Shown: piece after piece, positions 1 to 7,468 of the stretch
Layout: the number at the start of each line of letters is the position of its first letter
How positions within the stretch are numbered: the first letter of the stretch is position 1
Assembly (NCBI RefSeq): GCF_001894945.1
Contig: NZ_BCXE01000002.1
Span: 62,001-126,000 of the forward strand
Source: Rhodococcus ruber NBRC 15591
GTDB taxonomy: Bacteria > Actinomycetota > Actinomycetes > Mycobacteriales > Mycobacteriaceae
DNA length: 64,000 nucleotides
Direction of reading: 5' to 3'
Made by a program: the position numbers and the translations under genes
Notes under the pieces: model-generated
Seen by the model: only the letters and a program-made list of their open reading frames with translations
Databases searched by the model: none
What the model was told of the DNA's origin: nothing

Positions 1-320
1 TTGTCCTGACCCGGGCCTGCAAGCTCGGCCGCAGCATCACGCTGGCCGAGGATTGGCTCATGGCGATTCTCGACAACTCGGCTGCTCACCTGCGTCCGCT
101 CCTGCGACACGGCACCGAGGTGGCGGCCCGCAACGATCGGCTCGCCGAAACGTTGCGGGCATTCGCCACCAGCGGATTCTCCCTGTCGGCGTGCGCGCGG
201 GAACTACGCGTGCATCCGAACACGGTGAAGTATCGACTCGACCGGTGGCGGGAGCTGACCGGATGGGACGTGCACGACGTCGAAGGTCTCGTGGCGTCGC
301 TGCGCTGCCTCGAAGGCTGA
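1..320 (+). CDS. PucR-type transcriptional regulator, C-terminal part
   Basis: The reading frame is open from base 3 to the stop at 318-320, so only the last ~105 residues are in the window. They form the PucR C-terminal helix-turn-helix: a helical stretch, then LRVHPNTVKYRLDRW, the recognition helix typical of the family (HTH_30). PucR-type regulators usually carry a sensory region upstream and control purine, aromatic or detoxification genes. The gene converges on the MFS permease with only ~20 bases between the stops, so the two probably share a terminator or overlap at their 3' ends. Its target cannot be told from this fragment. Confidence 0.85.
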   Translation, partial: VLTRACKLGRSITLAEDWLMAILDNSAAHLRPLLRHGTEVAARNDRLAETLRAFATSGFSLSACARELRVHPNTVKYRLDRWRELTGWDVHDVEGLVASLRCLEG

Positions 321-340
321 GGACTGCGGGCACCACACAC

Positions 341-1708
341 TCATCGTCCTGACACGACCTCGTCCGGTTTCGCCGCTTCGGCGACCGCAGGCGCGTCGTC
401 GAGCCCACGGCGCATCGCGAGCAGAACGATCGCGGCCCCGACGAGGACGGCACCGATGATGTACATCGGAGTGTCGAAGCTTCCGGTCACATCCTTCATG
501 TAACCGGCGACGTACGGTCCGATGAATCCGCTCAGGTTCGCGAACGAGTTCATCAATCCGATCCCCGCGGCGAGGGCCATGCCGGTGAGGAATCGTGGGG
601 GAATGGACCACGCTGTCGATGTTGCGCTGAGCACTCCCGAAAGCAGCAGCGCAATCCCCACCAGCATGATGTACGGCGACCAGTTACCCACTACCGCGAT
701 CGTGATGCCGGCCGCGGCGACGAGCATGGAGATCCCGGTGTGCCAGATGCGCTCGCCGGTGCGGTCGGAGTGCCGGCTCATGAGGATCATCGCGACAGTG
801 CCCACAACGAACGGCAACGCCGTGATCAGCCCCACTTGGACGAGGGAGAATTCCAGTCCCCAACTCTCGGACATTCCCGAGATCATCTGCGGCAGGAAGA
901 ACGACACGCCGTAGAACCCGTAGAAGATGCCGAAGAGCACCACACTCATGCTCACCACACGAACGTCCTTGAGCGAGCGCAGACTCCCCTGGTGCCCCTC
1001 GACCCTCTCCGGACCGTCGGCAGCCAGTTCGTTTTCCAACCAACGTCGTTGGTCTTCGGTCAGCCACTCGGCTTGTGAGGGCCGGCTGGTCAGGTAGAAG
1101 AAGGTGACGACACCGAGTACGACCGTCGGCAACCCTTCGATCAGGAACATGGCTCGCCAACCCGCGAGCCCGAGGAATCCGTCGAAATGTTGCATGATCG
1201 CGGTCGACAGGGGTCCGCCGATCACGGACGACAAGGGAACGGCCACGTACAGCAGGGCAACGATCCGTGCCCTGTGGCGCTCCGGATACCAGTAGGTCAG
1301 GTACAGGATGAGTCCGGGCAGTAGGCCCGCTTCGGCGAAGCCGAGCAGAAACCGCGCAACGAAGAACTGAATCTCGTTCTGAACGAACGCCGTTGCAGCA
1401 GAGACCAGTCCCCACGAGACGGCGATGCGAGCAATCCAGATCCGCGCTCCGACCTTGTGGAGGATCATGTTGCTGGGCACTTCGAACACAAAGTACCCTA
1501 CGAAGAACAGGCCTGCCCCGAAACCGAAAGCGGCCTGACTCATGCCGAGGTCCGAGTTCATCTGCAAGGCAGCGAAACTGACGTTCACTCGATCGAGGAA
1601 GTTGAGGAAGTAGAGCAGGATCAGGAACGGAAGCAGACGCCGGGTGATACGCCCGATGGTCGCTTTCTCGATTGCCTCACCCTGAGCGGCGTCGATGTGA
1701 TGGGTCAC
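341..1708 (-). CDS. MFS permease, ACS (anion:cation symporter) type
   Basis: The 455-residue protein has the hydrophobicity of a 12-helix MFS transporter. It begins with LLPFLILLYFLNFLDRVNVS, a segment characteristic of the ACS family (phthalate, tartrate, hexuronate and hydroxyphenylacetate permeases), and has the long hydrophilic loop of that family around residues 215-255. It is expected to import an organic anion, probably a carboxylated aromatic or sugar acid, by proton symport. The neighbouring dehalogenase-like hydrolase on the same strand suggests, but does not prove, a shared carboxylate substrate. The start is supported by a purine-rich stretch just upstream. Confidence 0.85.
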   Translation of the reverse strand: MTHHIDAAQGEAIEKATIGRITRRLLPFLILLYFLNFLDRVNVSFAALQMNSDLGMSQAAFGFGAGLFFVGYFVFEVPSNMILHKVGARIWIARIAVSWGLVSAATAFVQNEIQFFVARFLLGFAEAGLLPGLILYLTYWYPERHRARIVALLYVAVPLSSVIGGPLSTAIMQHFDGFLGLAGWRAMFLIEGLPTVVLGVVTFFYLTSRPSQAEWLTEDQRRWLENELAADGPERVEGHQGSLRSLKDVRVVSMSVVLFGIFYGFYGVSFFLPQMISGMSESWGLEFSLVQVGLITALPFVVGTVAMILMSRHSDRTGERIWHTGISMLVAAAGITIAVVGNWSPYIMLVGIALLLSGVLSATSTAWSIPPRFLTGMALAAGIGLMNSFANLSGFIGPYVAGYMKDVTGSFDTPMYIIGAVLVGAAIVLLAMRRGLDDAPAVAEAAKPDEVVSGR

Positions 1709-1760
1709 TACCCACCCTCCTGTTGTGTGGACGGCACTGAAGCCTTACGAAAAGCAGACA

Positions 1761-1788
1761 GGCGCCCGACCGGCTGTTCGCGGGCGCC
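1761..1788 (-). terminator. hairpin downstream of the dehalogenase-like gene
   Basis: An 8-bp perfect inverted repeat (ggcgcccg at 1761-1768, cgggcgcc at 1781-1788) lies about 80 bases beyond the hydrolase stop on the minus strand. It is followed on that strand by a short T-rich stretch. It probably ends the hydrolase transcript before the permease gene. Confidence 0.5.
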
Positions 1789-1865
1789 GCGCACCGCACC
1801 GCACGCCTCGAGATCGCAGCGTCCGGTGTGTGTTGGGTTTTACGATCCGGCTCGGCCGGGCCGGT

Positions 1866-2822
1866 TCAGTCGCGCGGAGAGGCAGGTGCCACGGACGCTG
1901 CGAAATCCGCGACCAGTTCCACTACCTGCTCGGGGAACTCGTCGACGAGGAAATGACCGGCGTCGGCGAGCTCACGGCCCACCACCAGTTCCGGACGGCG
2001 GGAACGTTCACGCCAGACCTCGAGCGGCGAGCGTCCGGACCGGGCGACCATGCCCTTCGCCCCCCACATGACGTAGCACGGACAGTCGATGAGGTGGCCG
2101 GCTTCGCGACTCTGTGCGTCGTGCTGCAGATCGATCGTGGCTGCTGCTCGATAGTCCTCGATCGTGCCGAGACGGCGCGCAGGGTCACCGAACAGCCTCT
2201 CGTACTCGGCCAGCGCTGCCGGGTGATACACGTCCCCCTTGGCCCCGACCGCGCTCGATCCGGAGACCCCCAGCACCGAATGCAGATAGGCGGTGGGATC
2301 ATGAGCGAGGAAACTCTCCGGCAGTCCGTTGAGCTGCGGGAACATGAACCAGTGGTAGTAGGCGAGAGCGAGCTCGAAGTCGACGTTCGCATACACCCAT
2401 TCGGTCGGCATGATGTCCAGCAAGACGATCCCGGACACCACATCGCTGTAGTCGACAGCCATCCGATGCGCGGTGCGAGCACCCCGGTCGTGCCCGACGA
2501 CGGTGAACGCGTCGAACCCGAGGGCCTGCATCACCGCGACCTGATCTGACGCCATGGCACGGAAGGAGTGCGGCGCGTGGCTGTCGTCGGGGTCGGGAAG
2601 GGTCGAGTCACCGTACCCCCGCAGATCCGTCGCCACGACGGTAAACCGCTCCGCAAGAACGGGTGCGACCCGGTGCCACATGACATGCGACTGCGGGAAC
2701 CCGTGCAACAGCAGAATCGGCGCTCCGGTTCCTGCCTTCACCCCGTGGATGCTGATGCCGTCGCCGGTCACCACATCGAAAGACTCGAAACCCGGAAAGA
2801 GTTCCAGTGTCACCATGCTCAC
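1866..2822 (-). CDS. alpha/beta hydrolase, haloacetate (fluoroacetate) dehalogenase type
   Basis: The 318-residue alpha/beta hydrolase (from GTG 2822) starts after a GAGGAG ribosome site 6-7 bases upstream; ATG 2816 is an alternative. The order of conserved blocks matches bacterial fluoroacetate dehalogenase: HGFPQ with an oxyanion loop near 40-44, DLRGYGD at 66-72, the aspartate nucleophile in GHDRGAR (D112) flanked by R113 and R116, the acid D136 in LLDIMP, H157-W158, Y224 in DYRAA, and the base H290 in AGHF. In the characterised enzyme the two arginines bind the carboxylate, and the His, Trp and Tyr form the halide pocket. All are present here. Hydrolysis of a 2-haloacid is therefore the best inference. 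A soluble epoxide hydrolase is the main alternative but would need different tyrosines. Confidence 0.8.
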   Translation of the reverse strand: MSMVTLELFPGFESFDVVTGDGISIHGVKAGTGAPILLLHGFPQSHVMWHRVAPVLAERFTVVATDLRGYGDSTLPDPDDSHAPHSFRAMASDQVAVMQALGFDAFTVVGHDRGARTAHRMAVDYSDVVSGIVLLDIMPTEWVYANVDFELALAYYHWFMFPQLNGLPESFLAHDPTAYLHSVLGVSGSSAVGAKGDVYHPAALAEYERLFGDPARRLGTIEDYRAAATIDLQHDAQSREAGHLIDCPCYVMWGAKGMVARSGRSPLEVWRERSRRPELVVGRELADAGHFLVDEFPEQVVELVADFAASVAPASPRD

Positions 2823-3174
2823 TTGCATCTCCTCTGTCCCACGCTCCGACTTCCTGAGCGTGATCTGCACCACGAGCCTGCCATGCAGCCCCTCCGGAGC
2901 AGTTTGAGAAATACGAAGAGTCGGCACAGAAACTCTGCGGTTTCCCAGAAGGGCTCGGGACCTCCGATCCTGCGCGTGGACTTCTCCATGCCCGGCCCAT
3001 GACGCAGAAACACCGCTCGAGGTACGGCATACGTTCCGTCGAATGTGCTCATCCGCCGGCGGCAGCAATCCGAAGGATCCCGGTCGGATCGAGACATCCG
3101 CCCGGACGTCGTCACCTCATCGAGTTGTCCTGCGCGCCCGATATTTACGCAGCATCAGAACCGATGCGCACGCT
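2823..3174. other. intergenic region without a recognisable gene
   Basis: These 350 bases separate two minus-strand genes. Short open frames here have arginine- and serine-rich translations and no ribosome site, so I see no gene. The region should hold the promoter of the dehalogenase-like gene, but no convincing -35/-10 pair was found. Confidence 0.5.
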
Positions 3175-4794
3175 CTATCGGGTGGGAACATCGGCACCAA
3201 GGAAGTCCTCGATCGCCTGTACGACCTCGGCAGTCTGCTCGTCCTGGGGACTGTGCCCGGCCCGGTCCACGATCCGAAGGCGCGCATGGGGAATGCCGGC
3301 GGCCAGCTCCAGTTGGCACTGCGGCGGGAACACGAAGTCGTCGCGCCCGGCCACGACGAGCGTGGGGGCGGTGATCTCGCCGAGCCGATCCACGACCGTC
3401 CAGTCCTTCATCAGGTGCCGGCCCGCGAAGATCAGCGGCTCCGCCCGCGGCCTCGAGCGCCACGACCCGCTGCTCAGTTCGCGCGCCAGCATGGCGAGGC
3501 CAGAGCCGTGGAAGTACGCGTCCCCGATCTGCGAGAAGATCGAAAAGTACTCGCGGGGCGTGAATTCTCCGTTGAACCACCGCCGCGCCAGCTCCGCCTT
3601 CTCCCGGCCGTAGCCGCGTGCGAGCAGTACCTCGGACGCGTTCTGCCGCTCCCAGTGACTGTCGGCGCCCGTGTCGAGCAGCACGAGGTGCGTGACCCGC
3701 TCGGGGTAGCGCAGAGCGTACTCGAGCGCGACCTGCCCGCCGAACGAGTGGCCGAGCACCGCCCACCGCTCGAACCCGAGCCGCTCGCGCAGGGCGTCGG
3801 CATCCGCAGTGAGGTTCTCCCACGTCATCGTTTCGACGGGTGGCCCGATCGAGCGTCCGTTGCAACGGTGGTCGTAGAACACCAGGGTGAACCGGTCCGC
3901 GCACTGCCGGAAGGCCTGCATCGTCCACAGGTCCGCCGACGGTCCGCCGTGCATGACCACCAACGGAGGTCCCTGCCCGACCACGTCGACATAGAGGGAG
4001 GTGTCCCGGATCGGGACCCGGCCGGGCCGGACGCGGTGCAGGCTGCCGCGCCACTTCACCGCTGCCGACGAAAGACCACGAGAGTCGCGTCGTCGTACCT
4101 CGCCGGTCGCCGTGTTCGAACCCGTTGCCCACGAGTAATTTTCGATGTTGCGTTTGAGGACTGCCAGCATGCGTGCCTGCATGATCCACACGACCGGCGG
4201 GAAGATTCCGGAGTAGACGAGGCGCGCGACCCATCGCGGTCGGCCCGCCTGATACCCGCTGACGACGAGGCGGGTGCGCCCGCCGGGCAGCTCCTTCAGC
4301 TGGAAACCCCACAGTCCTTCCAGATAGGCGGACGGGCGCGACTGACCGGGGCCGGGGGTGCCGCCCCGCAGATCGATCAGCCCGTGCAGTCCGAGGAAAC
4401 GGTTCGGCTCGATCCGCGCGACCTTGTACGCGTCCATGGTTCCCGCCCCGGGCGCCCAGTACTTCAGTTGGTCGCCGGGCCGGATGTCCTGCCATTCCGG
4501 GTGCACCTCCCGGGCGCTCGGGCGACCGGCGTTGTCCAGGTGATCCCACGAGTACCAGCCGCCCCGGTCCCAGCCCATCTGCACCAGCCACGGCCACACT
4601 TCCTCCGGTGACGCGTCGATGGTGACGGCCATGGCGCCCGACCTCTCCCCGTCGGGCACCAGATCGGCGCCGGGGAACGGCCCGCTGACCTCCTCGTCGG
4701 TGGCGCCCCACCGCACGAGCCGCGGGCGCACGAAGCGTCCGTAGACCACGGCTGCCGCCGCGCCTGCTACCGCCACCTTCGGTGCGACTGCCAT
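3175..4794 (-). CDS. SRPBCC domain - alpha/beta hydrolase fusion protein
   Basis: The 539-residue protein joins two unrelated domains. Residues ~45-215 resemble a START/SRPBCC lipid-binding fold (the IDASPEEVWPWLVQMG start of strand 1 is typical). Residues ~265-535 are an alpha/beta hydrolase like proline iminopeptidases: VVMHGGPSADLW oxyanion region, YDHRCNGRS, nucleophile elbow GHSFGG, acid in VAGRDDF, and base in RAGHSPQ. The N-terminal ~20 residues could be a membrane anchor (AVAGAAAAVVYG). The substrate is unknown. The fusion suggests a hydrophobic ligand held near a hydrolase. Downstream lies the dehalogenase-like gene on the same strand after a long gap, so they are probably separate units. 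Confidence 0.8.
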   Translation of the reverse strand: MAVAPKVAVAGAAAAVVYGRFVRPRLVRWGATDEEVSGPFPGADLVPDGERSGAMAVTIDASPEEVWPWLVQMGWDRGGWYSWDHLDNAGRPSAREVHPEWQDIRPGDQLKYWAPGAGTMDAYKVARIEPNRFLGLHGLIDLRGGTPGPGQSRPSAYLEGLWGFQLKELPGGRTRLVVSGYQAGRPRWVARLVYSGIFPPVVWIMQARMLAVLKRNIENYSWATGSNTATGEVRRRDSRGLSSAAVKWRGSLHRVRPGRVPIRDTSLYVDVVGQGPPLVVMHGGPSADLWTMQAFRQCADRFTLVFYDHRCNGRSIGPPVETMTWENLTADADALRERLGFERWAVLGHSFGGQVALEYALRYPERVTHLVLLDTGADSHWERQNASEVLLARGYGREKAELARRWFNGEFTPREYFSIFSQIGDAYFHGSGLAMLARELSSGSWRSRPRAEPLIFAGRHLMKDWTVVDRLGEITAPTLVVAGRDDFVFPPQCQLELAAGIPHARLRIVDRAGHSPQDEQTAEVVQAIEDFLGADVPTR

Positions 4795-4900
4795 GTGTCC
4801 AGCGTGCGCCGAGTGCCTGGTGCTTCACAAGGGACCACCGGCCCTCGTCAGCGCAACTCAGCCGCCGACCACCCGGCAGCCTCGCGTGTCTCGAAGGACT

Positions 4901-4924
4901 GGGCTCGGCGATCTCGCCGAGCCC
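4901..4924. terminator. near-perfect palindromic hairpin, likely bidirectional terminator
   Basis: The sequence gggctcggcga / tcgccgagccc forms an 11-bp inverted repeat with a two-base centre, so a 9-bp stem with a 6-base loop is realistic. It sits just after the remnant of the YoeB toxin frame and before the SRPBCC-hydrolase gene. Confidence 0.55.
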
Positions 4925-4989
4925 TCGTACCGGCCGCAGCGATACCGGCACGTGGCGATGCAGGCATCGACGTCCCAGACCAGCCGCAC
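4912..4989 (-). pseudogene. YoeB-type toxin remnant with internal deletion
   Basis: Two bases after the yefM stop a GTG frame begins VRLVWDVDA, which matches the start of YoeB family toxins. The frame then jumps to CIATCRYR, which resembles the family's C-terminal IAACRYHY. The central ~65 codons, including the RNase core, are absent, as if an in-frame deletion joined the two ends. The frame runs on through the hairpin at 4901-4924 without a proper stop. The position directly behind the antitoxin is exactly where yoeB should be. The N-terminal match is clear; the C-terminal match is short and is an inference. Confidence 0.6.
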
Positions 4990-4991
4990 GG

Positions 4992-5252
4992 TCAGTCATC
5001 ACCGTCGATCAGTTCGTGCACCTGCCCTTCGCCTGCTTCGAACCGTTCCATCGCATCGAGCAGACGTCGAGCGTTCGCCGGTGAACGCGTCAGGTAGGCC
5101 GTTTCACGCAGCGACTCGAAGTCCGCCAAGGAGACGATCACGACCGGTTCGTGGCCCGAGCGGGTAATCACGATCTCCTCCCGGTCGTTGACGACTGAGT
5201 CCAAAACCTCGGCGTACCGGGCGCGCGATTCGCTGTAACTCATGGTTCGCAT
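4992..5252 (-). CDS. yefM: YefM/Phd-type antitoxin
   Basis: This 86-residue protein has the Phd/YefM fold: an N-terminal DNA-binding strand-helix (SYSESRARYAEVLDSVVND), the EEIVITRSGHEPVVIVSLADFESLRETAYLTRS block diagnostic of YefM, and a charged C-terminal tail that normally wraps the YoeB toxin. It should repress its own promoter and neutralise YoeB. Here the toxin behind it is only a stub, so the antitoxin appears orphaned. It may act on toxins encoded elsewhere. Confidence 0.9.
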   Translation of the reverse strand: MRTMSYSESRARYAEVLDSVVNDREEIVITRSGHEPVVIVSLADFESLRETAYLTRSPANARRLLDAMERFEAGEGQVHELIDGDD

Positions 5253-5360
5253 GACGACCTCTGTCCTTTACAGAAAATCGTACGTCCCAGCCGAGATGGG
5301 TGGTCTGTCCGAAGCGGTCGACGAATCCACGTTGCTCCCAGCAACGCCACGAATCCGTCG

Positions 5361-6167
5361 TCAGGAGCAGTCGCCCGGCTCCCCGTCCTTGACGACGGAC
5401 AGCACTACGTCGCCTTCACCGATGAGCACGCCCGAAGCCGGCGCTTGGGATACCACCACCCAGTTCCGGTCGAGGATCTGTGCCCGTCCCCGTCCGGTGG
5501 CATCGATGCTGCGGGAGTAGAAGACCCCGGCGGCTTGGATGGTGTCCTGCGCGGCTTGCAGGTCCATGCACGTCACGTCCGGCATGACGGCGGTCGGGGC
5601 GGTGTCGGCGACGTTCGTCGTCGGTGCCGCCGTAGACGTGGTCGGAGACGTCACGGGCGTCGTTGTTGTTGTGGCCGCCGCCGCGACTGTGGTCGACGGG
5701 GCGGGCGGGGTCGTCGACGTGGTGCGCGGCGCCGGTGCACCGGCAGACGGGACGGCCGACGTCGTGGGGTCCGGCTCGCCGGGGTCTTCGAGTCCATCCT
5801 GGATGTCGGTGACGATCCCGAAGACCACGAACAGCGCGCCGACCGCGGCGGCGATGACCACTCCCCTGCGGACCGGCGGTCGGGACGTCGGGTCGGGCGG
5901 CGGCGCGAAGGCTGCCGGATCCCCGGCAAGGTAGGCCCGGTGGCCGGCCTCGGCCCTGGCCGCCAAGGCGGCCCGTTCGGCCTCGAGCCGGGCGCGCCGG
6001 TCGCGGATCAACTTCCCGACAGCCAAGTAGCCGAGCCCCAACCCGATGCCGAGCATCAGGAGGAAGCCGGCGACGTCGCCGTGGATGACGTACAGAAACG
6101 CCATCCACACGAAGATGGCGGCGAACATGCCTGCGACGACACGCAGGTAGGGCGCGATGCGTTTCAT
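5361..6167 (-). CDS. membrane protein with extracytoplasmic PASTA domain
   Basis: From the ATG at 6167, preceded by a GAGAGAGG ribosome site, the protein has 268 residues. Hydrophobic segments at ~9-28, 31-51 and 102-120 suggest three membrane passes. A Thr/Pro/Ala-rich linker (~130-190) leads to a single C-terminal PASTA-like domain (~193-268) with the pattern MPDVTCMDLQAAQDTIQAAG. PASTA domains bind peptidoglycan fragments or act as spacers at the cell surface. Unlike PknB kinases, no kinase domain is present. It is probably a cell-envelope protein of unknown role. A longer start at 6227 adds 20 residues without a good ribosome site. Confidence 0.75.
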   Translation of the reverse strand: MKRIAPYLRVVAGMFAAIFVWMAFLYVIHGDVAGFLLMLGIGLGLGYLAVGKLIRDRRARLEAERAALAARAEAGHRAYLAGDPAAFAPPPDPTSRPPVRRGVVIAAAVGALFVVFGIVTDIQDGLEDPGEPDPTTSAVPSAGAPAPRTTSTTPPAPSTTVAAAATTTTTPVTSPTTSTAAPTTNVADTAPTAVMPDVTCMDLQAAQDTIQAAGVFYSRSIDATGRGRAQILDRNWVVVSQAPASGVLIGEGDVVLSVVKDGEPGDCS

Positions 6168-6280
6168 GGGTGACCTCTCTCGGATCGCACCGGTGTCCAT
6201 GTGCACGCTGCACGAGTCCCACCGCACGAATCGGTGTGCGCGTATCCGCGCGATGGGACTCGACCGTATGACAGCTTCGG

Positions 6281-7468
6281 TCAGACGGCGTCGGCGACGA
6301 CTGCCTCGGCGTCCCTGACGCGGAGCTCACCGGACATGAGGCGCGGGAGGAGGGTGTCGCGGAGCGCGGCGAGAGTTTTCGATTCCGCCTCAGCCGAGGC
6401 GACGCCCTTGTCCAGTTCTGCAAGTTTCGGCTCGAGCGATTGCCCGTCGTCAATTCGAGGAATTGGTAACGAGTTCAGTTCCTTGCCGTTGATCGACCCG
6501 AAAACCGTTCCTCCGCTCTCGAACCGATCCCACAATCCGGGCGCAACTTTGAGTCGATGGAATAGCAGCGACGGCGAATCATCTTTCGAGCGAAGCGACG
6601 CCAAACCTCGACCTATGCAGGTCTTCTCATTCGCAACATTCAGCTCCCCGACGGGCGCGCGGACACTCAACAGGGTGTCGCCAGCCTCCGCTACTCGCTT
6701 CGGGTCAACGGTCCACAACCGGTTAGTCGGTGACCGAAATCCAAAGTCCCGATTGCCTTGATAAAACACCATCCCATTGCCATCCTCGTTGTACGAGTCG
6801 CCGGGGGGCGAAGATCCCATCGTCACCGATGCAACATCAGCAACGAGGATCACCTCGTCCTCGACGACTCGTTGACGAACGAGGGCAGCCGCCATTCGGT
6901 CGGATGTCTGCGCAAGATTGCGGTTTGCAGTGATCTTGTCGTCGAGGGCGCCGAGGACCTCGAATATGGCACGTTGCTCATCGAGATCAGGGATGTGCGC
7001 TACATAGTCGCAAATCTTCGAGGGGCTTGTGTGACGGACAGTGCTTCCTGAAGCAGTACCGAGAATATATGAGCGATATTCGGCACCCCGCAAGAAATAA
7101 ATCAGAAATTGGGGAAAGATCGCAGACTTATCAGTTACTTCGACCAAGCCAATACGCTGGTTATGAAGGTAAATTTTCCCCGACGGAATGGCTGCGAGAT
7201 TCCCAAGCGTATCGCCCTCTTTGCTCAAATCCGTCATGGTGACCACAATATCGCCGGGCTTCAATCTATAGGCGTCGTCATAGGGGCCAGAAAACGTCTT
7301 CGTCTTTGCCTCCTTGAAACCTCCGCCAATCGCAAAGTTGCCGGGCGTCAACAGAGTAGGAAAAATGGGTTCATCCGAGAATCCTGATCCAGGAAATGCA
7401 TAACCGTGCTTGATTCTTATCGCGTCACCCAAGCGCAGTCGTCGCCGGGGGATTCCTCGAGGATTCAC
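6281..7468 (-). CDS. hsdS: type I restriction-modification specificity subunit HsdS
   Basis: The 395-residue protein has the two-fold HsdS layout. Target recognition domain 1 (~10-150) is followed by a conserved helix (EQRAIFEVLGALDDKITANRN, ~163-183). Target recognition domain 2 (~205-335) is followed by a second helix (LEPKLAELDKGVASAEAESKTLAALRDTLLP). It gives sequence specificity to the HsdM methylase. The ATG overlaps the hsdM stop by four bases, so the two are translationally coupled. Much of the recognition region is clearly AT-richer than its surroundings, a common sign that specificity domains are exchanged by transfer. It is the last gene of the three-gene minus-strand operon. Confidence 0.92.
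   Translation of the reverse strand: MNPRGIPRRRLRLGDAIRIKHGYAFPGSGFSDEPIFPTLLTPGNFAIGGGFKEAKTKTFSGPYDDAYRLKPGDIVVTMTDLSKEGDTLGNLAAIPSGKIYLHNQRIGLVEVTDKSAIFPQFLIYFLRGAEYRSYILGTASGSTVRHTSPSKICDYVAHIPDLDEQRAIFEVLGALDDKITANRNLAQTSDRMAAALVRQRVVEDEVILVADVASVTMGSSPPGDSYNEDGNGMVFYQGNRDFGFRSPTNRLWTVDPKRVAEAGDTLLSVRAPVGELNVANEKTCIGRGLASLRSKDDSPSLLFHRLKVAPGLWDRFESGGTVFGSINGKELNSLPIPRIDDGQSLEPKLAELDKGVASAEAESKTLAALRDTLLPRLMSGELRVRDAEAVVADAV

Noticed and set aside
3043..4611. Long plus-strand open frame opposite the SRPBCC-hydrolase gene
   Set aside because: The minus-strand product has clear domains and catalytic motifs; the plus frame has Arg-rich translation only.
4810..4924. A second YoeB-like stretch (GLGEIAEPSPSRHARL) in another frame beyond the hairpin
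   Set aside because: The similarity to the YoeB GIGKPEPL block is short, in a different frame and lies beyond a likely terminator, so chance is more likely.
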